A DNA stretch of 64,000 nucleotides, from positions 1 to 64,000 of the forward strand of contig NZ_WNJZ01000004.1 of assembly GCF_024433635.1 (NCBI RefSeq). Reading direction: 5' to 3'. Both the position numbers and the translations under genes were made by a program. This DNA comes from Ruminococcus sp. zg-924 (GTDB lineage: Bacteria > Bacillota > Clostridia > Oscillospirales > Acutalibacteraceae). A model generated the notes under the pieces. That model did no database searches. It was given only the letters and a program-made list of their open reading frames with translations, and was not told the DNA's origin. Positions 25,995 through 33,876 of this stretch are shown in pieces. Within the stretch, counting starts at the first letter, position 1. The number at the start of each line of letters is the position of its first letter.

Positions 25995-28154
25995 TTAATA
26001 TATGTTTACATCCCAACCAGCAACATACTGATTAAGACGTATAACATCCCTGAGGTTTACCTTGCCGTCACCATTGACGTCCTTGGCACCTTCATTTACT
26101 TTAACATTCCAGCCTGCGACAAACTGATTTAATCTGATTACATCCCTCAAATTAACTTTCCCATCTTCATTTATGTCACCAGGCGTATGTGCAGCAACCT
26201 TAACTGCGCCGTTCATTACGTCAAAGTGAACATTTTCTTCCTTGTCATTACAAATCTCTTCTTTATCATAGGTTACAGTAATCGGATATGTACCCTCTTT
26301 TGCGTTGGATTTTATTACAAATGTTAATGTAAACAAGTTTCCGTTTGTTTTCACATTTGTAAGATCAAACCATTGTACATGATATGGATTTTTTGTTATT
26401 ATGTTTGATGTTGTGATTTCGCCAAAATCACCTTGTTCGCAGCTCTTTAGCTCAAGCGCATTGGAATCATATCCAACTGAGACTGCCCATCCGTTAATTC
26501 CCGGGTTATTCTTCATTGACACATTCACTGTTACTGTTCCGCCCGGACCTGCTGTTTTGGTGTCAACAACAATTTGAGGGGTTCTTGAAGAAACAACGGT
26601 CACTACACAAGTTGCTGTTTTTCCGTTAGAAGTCCTAGCAGCAATAGTAGATGTGCCAACCTTTTTAGCTGTTACCATACCGTTTGATACAGTGGCAACA
26701 GAAGTATTGCTGCTTTTCCAAGTTACTGTTTTATCAGTTGTATTGCTTGGCTTTACAGTTGCAGACAATAAAACACTTCCACCGACATTCAGGCTGCAAG
26801 ACGTCCTGTTTAAAGTAATACCAGTCGCATTTACAGCCGAGCTCTTTACCGTCACGCTACAGGCTGCTGTCTTTCCGTTAGCAGTTTTCACGGTCACAAT
26901 AGCTTGACCTGCTGCTTTGGCTGTTACTTTGCCCGCACTATCAACTGCGGCAACGCGTGTATTTGAACTGCTCCACCTATAACTTGTCGAAGCATTTTTC
27001 GGGTAAACACTCTTAGTCAATGTATATGTTTCGCCAATAGTTAATGAAAGCTTACTCGGATTTATGCTTACGGATGTAGGCTCTGTTGGAATGGTAATCG
27101 TTGAAGTAGAAAATTTAATACCATTAGCATTTGCAAACTGGTGTGCAAATGATCCACTCTTTCCGTAAATTGTTAAGGTACTCGGACAATTATAAAAGAC
27201 ATATTTATCTGTTAAATCATCATTATTTAATCTTGCATTGCCAATCTGTATGAACGGATCAGGTATAGAAACCATCTTTAATGATGTACAGTTTCGAAAC
27301 GCTCCATAACCGATTATTGTACTTCCGTTTGCAATTGTTACCTTATTCAACAATATGCATCCAGCAAATGCATAGCTTCCCATGCTATCAACACTATTTC
27401 CTATTGCTACTGTTGTCAGCTTGGTACAGTCCGAAAAACTATTTGAGCCAATTTTTGTAACGCTGTTTGGTATAGTTATGCTTGTCATATTCGAGCAATT
27501 TTTAAAAGCACTATCACCTATTGAGGTAAGGCTATTTCCTAATGTTACACTGCTCATATTTTTGCAGTTATAAAATGCATTATTGCCAATACTTCTTACA
27601 CTGTTTGGAATTGCTACTCTTGATAATGAAGTGCATCCGTTGAAGGCATATCCATCTATCTTTGTTACTGTGTTTGGAATGCTTACCGTGATAAGAGAGG
27701 TACAATCCTGAAATGCTCCATAACCGATTATTGTACTTCCGTTTGCAATTGTTACCTTATTCAACAATATGCATCCAGCAAATGCATAGCTTCCCATGCT
27801 ATCAACACTATTTCCTATTGCTACTGTTGTCAGCTTGGTACAGTCCGAAAAACTATTTGAGCTAATTTTTGTAACGCTGTTTGGTAGCGTTATTCCTGTT
27901 ATTTTGCTATTTTGTTTAAAGGCATTAATACCAATAGAAGTAACATTGTATCCGCCTAATTTTGATGGAATATTTAAGATAGTTTCATTACCTGAATAGC
28001 CTGTAATAGTCGCATTTGAATTATTCACAGAATATTTATACCCTTTTGTTGTATATTCTGCTGCACTTGCAGTTACTGGTACAATCGAAAACACGCTAAA
28101 CGCCATAATAATTGCAAGCAACACAGGCATAACTTTTCGAGTTTTTTGAATCAC
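25995..28154 (-). CDS. Secreted BspA-type LRR / Big_2 / cohesin / dockerin protein
   Basis: 719 aa from a GTG behind GGAGG. Signal peptide; about eleven LRR_5 (BspA-like) repeats of 23 residues (about 60-330) with the pattern AFxxCxxLxxVxIxxSV; two Big_2 immunoglobulin-like domains (about 355-525); a cohesin domain (about 530-655); and a C-terminal dockerin with two calcium loops DINEDGKVNLRD and DVNGDGKVNLRD. BspA repeats usually bind host or matrix proteins. With both a cohesin and a dockerin it could bridge between proteins. Its last 190 residues are almost identical to those of the CHAP protein upstream. Confidence 0.88.
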   Translation of the reverse strand: MIQKTRKVMPVLLAIIMAFSVFSIVPVTASAAEYTTKGYKYSVNNSNATITGYSGNETILNIPSKLGGYNVTSIGINAFKQNSKITGITLPNSVTKISSNSFSDCTKLTTVAIGNSVDSMGSYAFAGCILLNKVTIANGSTIIGYGAFQDCTSLITVSIPNTVTKIDGYAFNGCTSLSRVAIPNSVRSIGNNAFYNCKNMSSVTLGNSLTSIGDSAFKNCSNMTSITIPNSVTKIGSNSFSDCTKLTTVAIGNSVDSMGSYAFAGCILLNKVTIANGSTIIGYGAFRNCTSLKMVSIPDPFIQIGNARLNNDDLTDKYVFYNCPSTLTIYGKSGSFAHQFANANGIKFSTSTITIPTEPTSVSINPSKLSLTIGETYTLTKSVYPKNASTSYRWSSSNTRVAAVDSAGKVTAKAAGQAIVTVKTANGKTAACSVTVKSSAVNATGITLNRTSCSLNVGGSVLLSATVKPSNTTDKTVTWKSSNTSVATVSNGMVTAKKVGTSTIAARTSNGKTATCVVTVVSSRTPQIVVDTKTAGPGGTVTVNVSMKNNPGINGWAVSVGYDSNALELKSCEQGDFGEITTSNIITKNPYHVQWFDLTNVKTNGNLFTLTFVIKSNAKEGTYPITVTYDKEEICNDKEENVHFDVMNGAVKVAAHTPGDINEDGKVNLRDVIRLNQFVAGWNVKVNEGAKDVNGDGKVNLRDVIRLNQYVAGWDVNIY
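26008..26579 (-). repeat. 572-bp cohesin-dockerin repeat, copy A
   Basis: Nearly identical to 28355-28926, with about nine mismatches by eye. It encodes the shared C-terminal cohesin plus dockerin module. Confidence 0.95.
27301..27472 (-). repeat. 172-bp LRR DNA repeat, copy 1
   Basis: Matches 27715-27886 with one mismatch, at an offset of 414 bp. This equals six 23-residue LRR units, a recent internal duplication. Confidence 0.9.
27715..27886 (-). repeat. 172-bp LRR DNA repeat, copy 2
   Basis: Second copy of the internal LRR duplication. Confidence 0.9.
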
Positions 28155-28341
28155 ATTTTAACCTCCTTTTCGATCCCTTAGACCATTCAAAATGTCAAAT
28201 TAGTATCTACTCTGTCTTCCTGCTATCTTTATAATAACACAAATCCAAAGTTCTCGGATTTATTTCACCACTTACTTTTTTATCATGCCTCCTTTTTGAT
28301 TTTGATTATTTATATTCATTAGCCAAGGATAATAAAAACCT

Positions 28342-31215
28342 TTAATAGAGAACCACATCCCAACCAGCAACATACTGATTAAGACGTATAACATCCCTGA
28401 GGTTCACCTTGCCGTCACCATTGACGTCCTTGGCACCTTCATTTACTTTAACATTCCAGCCTGCGACAAACTGATTTAATCTGATTACATCCCTCAAATT
28501 AACTTTCCCATCTTCATTTATGTCACCAGGCGTATGTGCAGCAACCTTAACTGCGCCGTTCATTACGTCAAAGTGAACATTTTCTTCCTTGTCATTACAA
28601 ATTTCTTCTTTATCATAGGTTACAGTAATCGGATATGTACCCTCTTTTGCGTTGGATTTTATTACAAATGTTAATGTAAACAAGTTTCCGTTTGTTTTCA
28701 CATTTGTAAGATTAAACCATTGTATGTGATATGGATTATTTGTTATTATGTTTGATGTTGTGATTTCGCCAAAATCACCTTGTTCGCAGCTCTTTAGCTC
28801 AAGCGCATTGGAATCATATCCAACGGAGACTGCCCATCCGTTAATTCCCGGGTTATTCTTCATTGACACATTCACTGTTACTGTTCCACCCGGACCTGCT
28901 GTTTTGGTGTCAACAACAATTTGAGGAGTATCTGGATTTATTGGCTTTAGAGGATCAGTGTAGATATCCTTATAGTTGTATCCGCAAACTGCGCACGTAT
29001 GCAATGTATAACCTTGAGTAGTTGTTGTCGGTGCTATAATTTTTTCAACATATTTATGACCGATTGCTGGAATAGTTTGAGTTTCTTTCTTATCACATGA
29101 AGAACAGGTTCTCGTTTTTGTTCCTACCAAAGTACAGGTTGCTCTTTGGGTTGTGATCCACGCACCGTAACTATGTCCTTTTACCGGAATAGTTTTAGTT
29201 TCATTTTTACCGCAAGCAAAACACATTCTCATTTTGCTTCCGTTCTTTATACAGGTTGCTTCCTTTGTAACTTTCCATTCTCCAAAAACATGTTGCTCTA
29301 TTGCATTTGTGTAATCGTCTTTGTAAGTATCTCCACATATACTGCATTTATGCAACGTATATCCTTTTTCACTGCAAGTAGGACTCACAACTTTCGTAGT
29401 ATAATTATGCGAACATTTTATTGTAACCGACAGCGTTTTTTTCGTCAGAATTGTTTCACCGTTGGTAGTATCCTTCAAGCTAAAGTCTATTGTGTAATCA
29501 CCTGTCCTTTTAGCCGTTATGGTGCAAGGACAAGTATTACCATCCCTAGCACCCCATTTTGTAGTAAATACATCTGTGTTTCTTAAGGCACTGAATGTAT
29601 ACTTGGAGGGAAGAAGCCCCGTTGCTGTTACATTAATTGTCTGTGTCGGATTATTTGCTAAATCAAAGGTTAATGATGATTTACTCAAGCTTAACGAAGC
29701 TGAACCCAGTTTATTAATTTTAAATTTTTGGGCATTTGTCCCATTGTATGTATACAGCCGAATATTAGTGCCTTCCTCAGGCGATGCTCCTTCAACATCA
29801 AGAATCGCTGCATTACAATTTATTGGTCTAAAACAATAATAACCGTTACCTGCACTGTAAATCATCCATTTTTGGGCATCTGTTCCATTCTCTGAATAAA
29901 CTCCTACATTCGTTCCGCTAACATATCCGTTATTATTTACATCTATGCAGTAATTACTGTTCTTCCTTGACTTTATAACATAACTACCATCCGACTGCCT
30001 AACAAAACAGAAAATCTGGTTGTCAGAATTTGTATTTTTACTCATATAAACATTTGTGTAATCGCTCAAAGATGCATGCGTTAAAACATTATTATCCGAC
30101 ACCGCACTACCAATCTGAGCATAAAAATCACTGCCTAAATTAGATTGGGTCCCCCAATTAAGTTTCTTAATGACGAAAGAAAGACAGCCATTATCCGTTG
30201 CACCTCTAAAGGTTCCTCCACTGTTTGAAACCTCAGCATAAACTTTCCATGTACCATACACACCTCTGCAAGCAAATCTGAAATAGTTTTTATCCCCAAG
30301 ATCGGGATCAGCTGTCCTTCCGTCAGGTGCAACAAAGTGTAGTTTATAATTCGAGATATTTGAGTCATAAGGAGTAATAGTTACTGTTTGTATTTCAGAT
30401 TCATAAAATCCTGTCGAAGAAATGCTTATAGTATATCCAGTAGGAGCAGGATTGTTATTAACCCTCGTTAAATACTCCATACTGCAATAACCGCTGTAAC
30501 CATTCCATTCCACATGAGCCCAATTGCCATCTGCCTTACTAACATATACAATTGTACCTTTTGGTATTGAGGCTATAACTGACCCTCCACCATGCGAATT
30601 TCTCATATTTAACGGCTGACTCCTTGTGGTAACCGTGTAATCTCCAGCATAACTTTCAGAACAATTACATCCACCTCCTCGATAATTTGGTCTTACAATA
30701 TAAGCAATTGTTTGAGTTTGTGTTGGATGCTTTCTAACACTCCTAGCATATAAACTACCTCCGCTACCAGAATTTCCTCCATAGGTACTAACATTGCCAT
30801 TAGAAGCTGCATACACTATCTCAACATGATCTGCTCCGTTATTGCCATAAAAAACAATATCACCTGGTTGAGCTGTACTTTTGCTGACATAATAACCTCC
30901 AGAGTTGATAATATTATATCTTAATGTTGGACAGTATCCTGATGCCGGAATGGCATCAGATTGATTTGCCAATATCGCACAATCACTAACAAAATCAGCA
31001 CACCACTGTTCTGTGTAACCTAATTGAGAACCAGTTTTACCCAACTGTGCTCTTGCAACATTTACTACATCTTCTGCACCATTACCCGTAATACTATAAC
31101 TTTTATTGAAGTTATATGTTCTGCTCTGAGTTGCCCCCACATTAACTGTACCTAAAATTGTAAAACAGGAAATCACCACAAGAAAACTTAGTACAACACT
31201 AATAATCCTTTTCAT
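28342..31215 (-). CDS. Secreted CHAP amidase / SH3 / beta-trefoil / cohesin / dockerin protein
   Basis: 957 aa. Signal peptide (about 1-28). The CHAP domain (about 50-178) has the catalytic Cys in YTEQWCADFVSD and His in GADHVEIVY. A bacterial SH3 domain (about 190-255) follows, a linking beta region, and a ricin-type beta-trefoil (about 365-510) with repeated QKW/QKF motifs. Then come a Cys-rich series of CxxC units (about 605-765), a cohesin (about 775-900) and a dockerin. CHAP domains are cysteine amidases or endopeptidases of peptidoglycan, so this is a cell-wall-acting enzyme built to join a cohesin-dockerin assembly. A 29-bp inverted repeat lies 86 bp upstream of its start. Confidence 0.88.
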   Translation of the reverse strand: MKRIISVVLSFLVVISCFTILGTVNVGATQSRTYNFNKSYSITGNGAEDVVNVARAQLGKTGSQLGYTEQWCADFVSDCAILANQSDAIPASGYCPTLRYNIINSGGYYVSKSTAQPGDIVFYGNNGADHVEIVYAASNGNVSTYGGNSGSGGSLYARSVRKHPTQTQTIAYIVRPNYRGGGCNCSESYAGDYTVTTRSQPLNMRNSHGGGSVIASIPKGTIVYVSKADGNWAHVEWNGYSGYCSMEYLTRVNNNPAPTGYTISISSTGFYESEIQTVTITPYDSNISNYKLHFVAPDGRTADPDLGDKNYFRFACRGVYGTWKVYAEVSNSGGTFRGATDNGCLSFVIKKLNWGTQSNLGSDFYAQIGSAVSDNNVLTHASLSDYTNVYMSKNTNSDNQIFCFVRQSDGSYVIKSRKNSNYCIDVNNNGYVSGTNVGVYSENGTDAQKWMIYSAGNGYYCFRPINCNAAILDVEGASPEEGTNIRLYTYNGTNAQKFKINKLGSASLSLSKSSLTFDLANNPTQTINVTATGLLPSKYTFSALRNTDVFTTKWGARDGNTCPCTITAKRTGDYTIDFSLKDTTNGETILTKKTLSVTIKCSHNYTTKVVSPTCSEKGYTLHKCSICGDTYKDDYTNAIEQHVFGEWKVTKEATCIKNGSKMRMCFACGKNETKTIPVKGHSYGAWITTQRATCTLVGTKTRTCSSCDKKETQTIPAIGHKYVEKIIAPTTTTQGYTLHTCAVCGYNYKDIYTDPLKPINPDTPQIVVDTKTAGPGGTVTVNVSMKNNPGINGWAVSVGYDSNALELKSCEQGDFGEITTSNIITNNPYHIQWFNLTNVKTNGNLFTLTFVIKSNAKEGTYPITVTYDKEEICNDKEENVHFDVMNGAVKVAAHTPGDINEDGKVNLRDVIRLNQFVAGWNVKVNEGAKDVNGDGKVNLRDVIRLNQYVAGWDVVLY
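28355..28926 (-). repeat. 572-bp cohesin-dockerin repeat, copy B
   Basis: Pair of 26008-26579, in direct orientation at an offset of 2347 bp. Recombination between the copies would delete the LRR portion. Confidence 0.95.
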
Positions 31216-31300
31216 AACATATCCTCTCTTTCAATTAATATTGTTGCATATTTTTATTTTTGCCACAAAGAATAATACTATTAGGGGTTTGCTCGGTTCA

Positions 31301-31329
31301 TATCGCAAAGTATCTCACTTTGCGATAAA
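31301..31329 (+). repeat. 29-bp inverted repeat IR1 with recombinase core-site architecture
   Basis: Ten-base arms TATCGCAAAG and CTTTGCGATA flank a 7-base asymmetric centre TATCTCA. Exact reverse complement of 32675-32703. It lies between the CHAP gene and the second recombinase. Confidence 0.95.
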
Positions 31330-31369
31330 ATACAGATAACATAAGTAAAAAGGCCATTTCTCGAATACA

Positions 31370-31391
31370 TTGACTATAATCTTGACGGCGA
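31370..31391 (+). repeat. Direct repeat DR1 at the recombinase 3' end
   Basis: TTGACTATAATCTTGACGG and following bases match 32514-32535 with two mismatches in 22. It may be an arm-type or regulatory site for the enclosed recombinase. Confidence 0.7.
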
Positions 31392-32495
31392 TTATTCTGA
31401 TAAAAAATTCAATTTATCCATGCTTTTTCTTTTTAAGTCCATTGATGAGTGCACATAACGCTCTAAAGTGATTTTTACATTTGAGTGACCTAAAATCTCA
31501 CTAAGACTTTTTATTTCAAACCCATTTTCGACGCATCTGGTTGCGAAAGTATGTCTTAAAACATGAAATTTAACATTTCTTATATTACATATTTTTAGTA
31601 CATTTTTGAAATAGTACTGCATATTTCTTGGTTCTATATACTGTTTTGACGAACCGGTAAGTATATAGCAATCTGAGTTTTGTTTTAACTTCAGCAAAGT
31701 ATCAATAATTGTTTCCGGGATTGGTATCCTACGCAAAGAATCTTCGCTTTTGGGCGAAGTAATAATGACCCTTGTTTTACGGGAAGTTTGTTCGCCCATA
31801 TTATCCTGTATTCTTAGCATAGTTTTGTTTATGCTCAAAAGCCTTTCTCTTATATCTATATCCGACCATTTTAAAGCACACAATTCACCTATTCTGATTC
31901 CTGTATAGAGACTAAGCAAAATCCCAAAATTTTTATTGTCCATATTCTTGATCAAATACGTACAGAGTTTCTGTTGTTCAAAAATAGTAAGCGTTTCAAT
32001 TTCACACTTTTTGCATTTGATAGAAACAAAACTCAAATCACAGTTGTGTCCTATACCTTTGCAGTTAGCATACTTTAATATATTTTTTATTATCGCTAAT
32101 ATATCGCTTACAGTCTTACTTGCAAGGCCTTCCCTTATCAATGAATTCATATATGACTGAACAACATCCGCCGTTATATCTGATATTTCGTATTTACCTA
32201 ATATCGGAATGATACGGTTATTAATAACCGATTTATAATGCGATAATGTAGATTCCTTAGTGCTCAGCTTTTTGTTTTCAAGCCAATCAAATACTATTTG
32301 CTCAAAAACAGCTGAGTGAATTTTATCAATTGGTTCATTGGGATTGATTTGCTTAAGTTTATTTCTTACCTCGGTATAACTTTTACCATATAAATAACCG
32401 TATATAGCCCTATGATTTAAACCACGCTCCTTTATATACCTTCCTTCCCATCTTCCGTCTTTACGTTTATAAATATTTTCACCTTTTCTGGGCAT
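31392..32495 (-). CDS. Second tyrosine recombinase, candidate invertase
   Basis: 367 aa. The N-terminus (GENIYKRKDGRWEGRYIK) is the AP2-like arm-binding form. A core-binding domain follows (about 60-150), and a catalytic domain with the Arg box YTGIRIGELCALKW, the HxxR box FHVLRHTFATR and the Tyr region ILGHSNVKITLERYVHS. All catalytic residues are present. Four cysteines between residues 147 and 170 (NCKGIGHNC, KCKKCE) are unusual and could bind metal. The gene lies between perfect inverted repeats and between imperfect direct repeats, so a role in local DNA inversion is plausible. It might instead be a second integrase. Confidence 0.9.
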   Translation of the reverse strand: MPRKGENIYKRKDGRWEGRYIKERGLNHRAIYGYLYGKSYTEVRNKLKQINPNEPIDKIHSAVFEQIVFDWLENKKLSTKESTLSHYKSVINNRIIPILGKYEISDITADVVQSYMNSLIREGLASKTVSDILAIIKNILKYANCKGIGHNCDLSFVSIKCKKCEIETLTIFEQQKLCTYLIKNMDNKNFGILLSLYTGIRIGELCALKWSDIDIRERLLSINKTMLRIQDNMGEQTSRKTRVIITSPKSEDSLRRIPIPETIIDTLLKLKQNSDCYILTGSSKQYIEPRNMQYYFKNVLKICNIRNVKFHVLRHTFATRCVENGFEIKSLSEILGHSNVKITLERYVHSSMDLKRKSMDKLNFLSE

Positions 32496-32513
32496 ATTTA
32501 TCTACTCCTTTCT

Positions 32514-32535
32514 TTGACTATAATTTTGACGGAGA
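32514..32535 (+). repeat. Direct repeat DR2 before the recombinase start
   Basis: TTGACTATAATTTTGACGG and following bases, pair of 31370-31391, in the leader of the second recombinase. Confidence 0.7.
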
Positions 32536-32674
32536 ATTATCATAAAAGTAATTCTTTCAAACTAAAAAAAGACATAATTCACCTTTTCATGAAAAAAATA
32601 CAGAATAATCGTAATTTATATTGACTTTTTTGCGATTAAGTATTAATATTCTAAGTGTAATATATATTAACATA

Positions 32675-32703
32675 TTTATCGCAAAGTGAGATACTTTGCG
32701 ATA
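32675..32703 (-). repeat. 29-bp inverted repeat IR2
   Basis: Exact reverse complement of IR1, including the asymmetric centre (TGAGATA on the plus strand). The two sites enclose 31301-32703. The rest of 32496-32958 is AT-rich with no gene. Confidence 0.95.
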
Positions 32704-32902
32704 ATTTTATTTAACGCCAATTATCATTTTGCTTTATTGTTTATTTTTTTGATAACCGCAATTTCAGTTTTACATACTTTCTTTATCTACCCCCAACATT
32801 TTATAATTACTTCCCTAAAACATATTAACAATGCAAGTTCAACTGTTTATAACAGACATTATATCTATTTAAAGTAGGCGTATCAATACAATTTAATATT
32901 TA

Positions 32903-32932
32903 TTGTAGCTATATCCGAACTCTGTGTATAGT
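32903..32932 (+). promoter_or_regulatory. Promoter of the Cro/CI-type regulator
   Basis: TTGTAG, 18-bp spacer, TATAGT, 26 bases before the start codon. Confidence 0.5.
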
Positions 32933-32958
32933 AGAATTATATACAGGTGGTGACTAAC

Positions 32959-33267
32959 ATGGAAAAGAAAGAATTTATTAAGCGCTTAGTTGAGCTTCGT
33001 GTTAACAAGGGTGTTTCGGCAAGAGATATGAGTTTAACTTTAGGACAAAGTCCAAGCTATATTAATAATATTGAAAACGGAATCAACCTACCCTCGATGA
33101 CAGTATTCTTTTATATCTGTGATTATTTCAAAATCACCCCAAAGGAGTTTTTTGACACCACCTCTCCAAATCCTGTAAAAGAAAGAGAGCTTTTAGATGC
33201 AGCTAAATGTCTTGACGGTGAGCAGCTTGAGCACTTGATTGCAATTGCGAAAGGACTAAAAAAATAA
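32959..33267 (+). CDS. Cro/CI-type (XRE) transcriptional regulator
   Basis: 102 aa from the ATG at 32959; AGGTGG eight bases before it is the ribosome site, so upstream GTG codons are not used. The helix-turn-helix is VSARDMSLTLGQSPSYINNIENG (about residues 17-39), followed by LPSMTVFFYICDYFKITPKEFF, typical of single-domain XRE proteins. The C-terminal part (ELLDAAKCLDGEQLEHLIAI) may mediate dimerisation. It is the only rightward gene of the element and may control integration, transfer or the surface cluster. Confidence 0.85.
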   Translation: MEKKEFIKRLVELRVNKGVSARDMSLTLGQSPSYINNIENGINLPSMTVFFYICDYFKITPKEFFDTTSPNPVKERELLDAAKCLDGEQLEHLIAIAKGLKK

Positions 33268-33407
33268 CATCCCGTCAAAGGATGTATCACTAACATATAA
33301 ATGCAAATCCGCATCAGGGCATTGTATTTACAACCTACTCCATTTATGAGTTACTAATAAATAAAAACATGTATTTTATGATCAACCAGCCGACTGTACG
33401 CCTTACA

Positions 33408-33423
33408 TCTAACACATTCTAAC
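33408..33423 (+). repeat. Integrase arm-type repeats, right end
   Basis: TCTAACAC and TTCTAAC, the same motif as at 18989-19030, about 140 bp inside attR. Nothing else is seen between 33268 and 33559. Confidence 0.45.
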
Positions 33424-33558
33424 AATTATCTTCAAAAAAATTTTCAAAATCGAAAAACTGTCGTAAAACCACCAATTATTCAGCTTTTATTTATAGCAAA
33501 AGAACCAAATATAATCATAAAACACGTGGCAACACTACCTGAAAATCGTCCATATTCG

Positions 33559-33603
33559 CTCCAAAACCGCGTGCCGAGGGTTCAAGTCCTTCTGCCCCTG
33601 CCA
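33559..33603 (+). repeat. attR core, 45-bp direct repeat
   Basis: Identical to the 3' part of tRNA-Trp (18877-18921). The sequence before it does not continue the tRNA, so it is not a second functional tRNA gene. Confidence 0.95.
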
Positions 33604-33605
33604 CT

Positions 33606-33643
33606 AAAAAACGGCTTAAACACTGCGTTTAAGCCGTTTTTTC
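33606..33643 (+). terminator. Original terminator of tRNA-Trp, displaced by the element
   Basis: A 15-16 bp perfect stem (33606-33621 with 33627-33642) ending in T6. It follows attR just as a terminator follows the intact tRNA. Confidence 0.8.
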
Positions 33644-33876
33644 ATATAAATAAACAGTCGGGGTGTGGTCAAAAGCACCACTTTTGATGCTCAAATTGTG
33701 TTCCAAACCTCTCATACAGTTTCAAAAATTCCAACAATTCCGTCTGTTACATCATCAAAATAGCATCAATATATTTATCATGTCCATAGTTTGTGGTATG
33801 ATATATACAATCAAGTTCCTATAATTTGTCAGATTAACTTTACGGGATAACAAAATAAAAATCAGGGGGCATACAG

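Larger units (their letters stand above)
18877..33603. mobile_element. Integrated mobilizable/conjugative-type element at tRNA-Trp, about 14.7 kb
   Basis: The element is bounded by exact 45-bp direct repeats. From left to right it carries an integrase, an excisionase-like gene, an FtsK-like ATPase, a CRESS-like Rep, a small conserved-looking gene, a regulator-like gene, three cohesin/dockerin surface proteins, a second tyrosine recombinase and a Cro/CI regulator. No type IV secretion genes are present. It is therefore better read as an integrative mobilizable element, or one replicating by rolling circle, than as a complete conjugative element. Confidence 0.88.

Noticed and set aside
24930-31215. 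A classical cellulosome cluster
   Set aside because: No glycoside hydrolase or carbohydrate-binding family typical of plant-wall breakdown is present; only the assembly modules are shared.
33559-33603. A second tRNA-Trp gene
   Set aside because: Only the 3' 45 bases are present; the sequence before it cannot form the D-arm or acceptor stem. It is attR.
18877-33603. Prophage
   Set aside because: There are no capsid, portal, terminase, tail or lysis genes. The CHAP protein has a signal peptide and dockerin, unlike a phage endolysin.
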